In this document: piece by piece, positions 62,380 through 64,000 of the stretch
Position numbering within the stretch: position 1 is the stretch's first letter
How the letters are laid out: each line of letters starts with the position of its first letter
Source of the DNA: Pseudovibrio brasiliensis
GTDB lineage: Bacteria > Pseudomonadota > Alphaproteobacteria > Rhizobiales > Stappiaceae
Assembly (NCBI RefSeq): GCF_018282095.1
Contig: NZ_CP074126.1
Location: 413,501 to 477,500, forward strand
Reading direction: 5' to 3'
DNA length: 64,000 nucleotides
Program-made: the position numbers and the translations under genes
The notes under the pieces: model-generated
Told to the model about the DNA's origin: nothing
Database searches by the model: none
What the model saw: the letters and a program-made list of their open reading frames with translations, nothing else

Positions 62380-62817
62380 GTTTTTGTCCGGTTCAAATGT
62401 AGTGCAGTCCATTCAAGCCATATACCAAGGCAGGAGTGAACCAAATTCTCTGTAGCTTCAATCATCATGATCGCACGAAAACCGTCTAGTTCGTAATCCT
62501 CCCTAACTCAGCTGAGATTTTCCATAAGCTAATGACATTAAAGGCCTAACTCCAGTATTCACGAGTATTTGAAAGGCTGACTCTGGGGCCGTTTTATGTA
62601 ATGCCTCAATATTTACACAATTTTATATATTTTTTAGTGCGTACTTTCTGAAAGATAAATCAGAAACAGGCTGGCAATCACTTGGAGGAGGTGAGCAGCC
62701 AAAAGAAAAAAAAAGCGAAGTCGCCACACAAAGATGATCGCGCCAATCCTCCCAAAAGAAAAATCTGCGCCCGATGAATGGTGCACTGTGTAACTCATCA
62801 AATAAGAAGCAGAACCA
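62380..62817. other. 438-base AT-rich intergenic region upstream of ctlX
   Basis: A divergent leader holding an A-rich purine tract (62700-62720) and several AT stretches (62530-62640). I see no RNA gene, clear repeat or operator; minus-strand frames across it are not credible genes. Confidence 0.45.
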
Positions 62818-63801
62818 ATGACGATTCACAGACCTACTCTCCGATCCGTTCAGGCCCCTTCCGCCGTTGTTATGATCCGTCCTTTGTTTTTCAGTACAAG
62901 CAAAGATGCAGGGCAGAGCAGTTCTAGAAGTCTTATTGGTGAGGCGCAGGCAGATATTGATTTTGCCGAACAGGCATATTTAGAGATTTCAACCGCAGCT
63001 GATGAACTGACCCGCCACGGTGTAGATGTTCACCTGTTTGAAGATAAGTCCCGTGAAACCCCGCATTCAGTATTTCTGAACAATTGGCTGTCTACGCATG
63101 CAGGTGGGTATGTCACCATCTATCCAATGCATGCTGAGAATCGCCGGAAAGAACGCCGCGAAGACGTTATTGATCTGCTGAAAGCAGAATACCGCGTTCA
63201 GGATGTCGTTGACTATTCCGAGCTGGAAGAAGAGCAGCAGTTTCTCGAAGGTACCGGCGCAATGGTGTTCGATAATGTCGAGCGCGTTGTTTACGCTGTG
63301 CCAAGCAATCACGCGGATCGTCAGGCTCTAGAGCAGTTCTGTAATCACTTCAAATATGAGCCTGTTATCTTTGAGGCTCAGGATGCTGAGGGCAATCCTA
63401 TTGCCCACACCAACTCTATCCTGTGCATCGGCACCGGTGTGGCGCTGCTCGGCTCAGATATGATTACCGATCCTGCGAAAAAAGAAGAGATCATCACCCG
63501 CTTGGAGCAATCCGGCCGTCAGGTTGTTCATTTGACCAATGATCAGATTACAGCATGTGCAGGTCGTGCAATTGAGCTGCACAGCAAAACGGAAGGTTTG
63601 CTGCTGGCCATGTCTCAAGGTGCTTATGCTTCATTGAAACAGGAACAGGTCGATCTCATCGAGCAGAGCGCAACGATCGTCCAGTTGAAGCTGGATACCA
63701 TCGAGCAAGCAGGCGGTTCAGCCCGCTGTGCCATGGCTGGTATTCACCTGAACCAACGCGAAACTGAAACTGAAGCAGAGAAGCTTGTCGAAGCTATTTA
63801 A
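62818..63801 (+). CDS. ctlX: Citrulline utilization hydrolase CtlX (amidinotransferase-fold)
   Basis: A 327-residue guanidino-group-modifying enzyme of the CtlX/arginine-deiminase-related family. The active-site set is visible: FLNNWLSTH (87-94), FLEGTGAMVFD with E144, HTNSILCIG with H197 and the catalytic cysteine C304 in GGSARCAMAGIHL. It may hydrolyse citrulline or a related ureido compound. It has its own long leader; the 3' end overlaps the convergent cupin gene by eight bases. Confidence 0.9.
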   Translation: MTIHRPTLRSVQAPSAVVMIRPLFFSTSKDAGQSSSRSLIGEAQADIDFAEQAYLEISTAADELTRHGVDVHLFEDKSRETPHSVFLNNWLSTHAGGYVTIYPMHAENRRKERREDVIDLLKAEYRVQDVVDYSELEEEQQFLEGTGAMVFDNVERVVYAVPSNHADRQALEQFCNHFKYEPVIFEAQDAEGNPIAHTNSILCIGTGVALLGSDMITDPAKKEEIITRLEQSGRQVVHLTNDQITACAGRAIELHSKTEGLLLAMSQGAYASLKQEQVDLIEQSATIVQLKLDTIEQAGGSARCAMAGIHLNQRETETEAEKLVEAI

Positions 63802-64000
63802 AGTTTCCCTGCTGCGTATCAGTTAAGTCAACAATATCGGTGACCGTCAGAACAGCTGGCGTGTCGCCGTTATTTTTGACCCAGTGCTGAACATTGGAAT
63901 TTTCATTGATCACTTCGCCAAGCTTATGAATGACCGGCACACCACATTCATTGCTGTACTCCACAAACTCACCTTCTGTGACCAGTGCCAGAGCTGGCCG
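63794..64000 (-). CDS. Cupin-domain protein, 3' part only
   Basis: Hand translation of the minus strand gives 68 open codons ending in TAG at 63794-63796, running off the window. Residues such as LVTEGEFVEYSNECGVPVIHKLGEVI and QHWVKNNGDTPAVLTVTDIVD have the glycine/beta pattern of the second half of a cupin barrel (sensory binding or mannose-isomerase-like). It overlaps the ctlX 3' end by eight bases, a feature seen at three convergent pairs in this window. Confidence 0.55.
   Translation of the reverse strand, partial: RPALALVTEGEFVEYSNECGVPVIHKLGEVINENSNVQHWVKNNGDTPAVLTVTDIVDLTDTQQGNFK

Noticed and set aside
1..64000. CRISPR arrays, tRNA/rRNA genes, insertion sequences or phage
   Set aside because: I saw no regularly spaced direct repeats, transposase, integrase, capsid gene, or cloverleaf with a CCA-type end anywhere in the window.

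Overview
The window looks like chromosomal DNA of a marine-type alphaproteobacterium with moderate GC. A Pseudovibrio/Stappiaceae-like genome is my best guess. It rests on the mixed cobalamin genes, the OpgH/OpgC glucan pair, a Tat-exported amide/branched-chain amino acid binding protein and the paired DUF925 nucleotidyltransferases; no rRNA or other marker gene is present to confirm it. I found no tRNA, rRNA, phage, insertion sequence or CRISPR array. Coding density is high and most genes are ordinary housekeeping or accessory functions.

Layout. 1-4.0 kb: cobalamin synthesis (cobB partial, cobA, cbiD, cobK) ending against a cytochrome b561. 4.2-9.0 kb: a tight four-gene operon (BchC-like dehydrogenase, 6-pyruvoyl-tetrahydropterin-synthase homologue, GT4 glycosyltransferase, methyltransferase) facing a RibD-type reductase and a NudK-like NUDIX hydrolase. 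This is the best candidate for an undescribed pathway. 9.1-13.8 kb: osmoregulated periplasmic glucan genes opgH and opgC, and a TTC38-like TPR protein. 14.2-16.1 kb: a YeeE/YedE thiosulfate-type transporter with a secreted DUF302 protein. 16.1-21.0 kb: a CoA-transferase/ThDP-enzyme operon, a secreted esterase and a K+ channel with a C-terminal zinc ribbon. 21.2-29.3 kb: a degenerate SDR, an RND efflux pair, a cNMP-binding/CPBP-like membrane protein whose protease glutamates are glutamines, and a GT47-like protein. 29.5-34.8 kb: a complete five-gene Liv/amide-type ABC importer operon with an internal stabilising hairpin and a clear terminator. 35-40.5 kb: a gas-sensing locus (globin-coupled chemoreceptor, NsrR-like Rrf2 regulator, a perfect FNR box between them, then a GGDEF/EAL protein). 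40.5-45.2 kb: an atypical ferredoxin reductase, a TPR-methyltransferase, gltS, a small secreted protein and a PfpI protein. 45.2-48.5 kb: a serralysin-type RTX metalloprotease and three small exported proteins. 48.9-52.4 kb: a coiled-coil orphan, an exported Rid protein, a GlxA-type regulator and an MBL-fold enzyme. 52.4-57.5 kb: an M16 protease, pyrE and pyrC, separated by strong terminators. 57.9-64 kb: two tandem DUF925 nucleotidyltransferases (the second lacking its metal-binding aspartates), a secreted SPOR-like protein, a creatininase-family amidohydrolase, an NAD(P)H:quinone oxidoreductase, ctlX and a truncated cupin gene.

A recurring theme is loss of catalytic residues in otherwise well-kept folds: the pterin-synthase homologue, the zinc-less MDR, the SDR, the CPBP domain, the ferredoxin domain and the second DUF925 protein. 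These were read by eye from motifs, without alignment, and each is written as a checkable claim.
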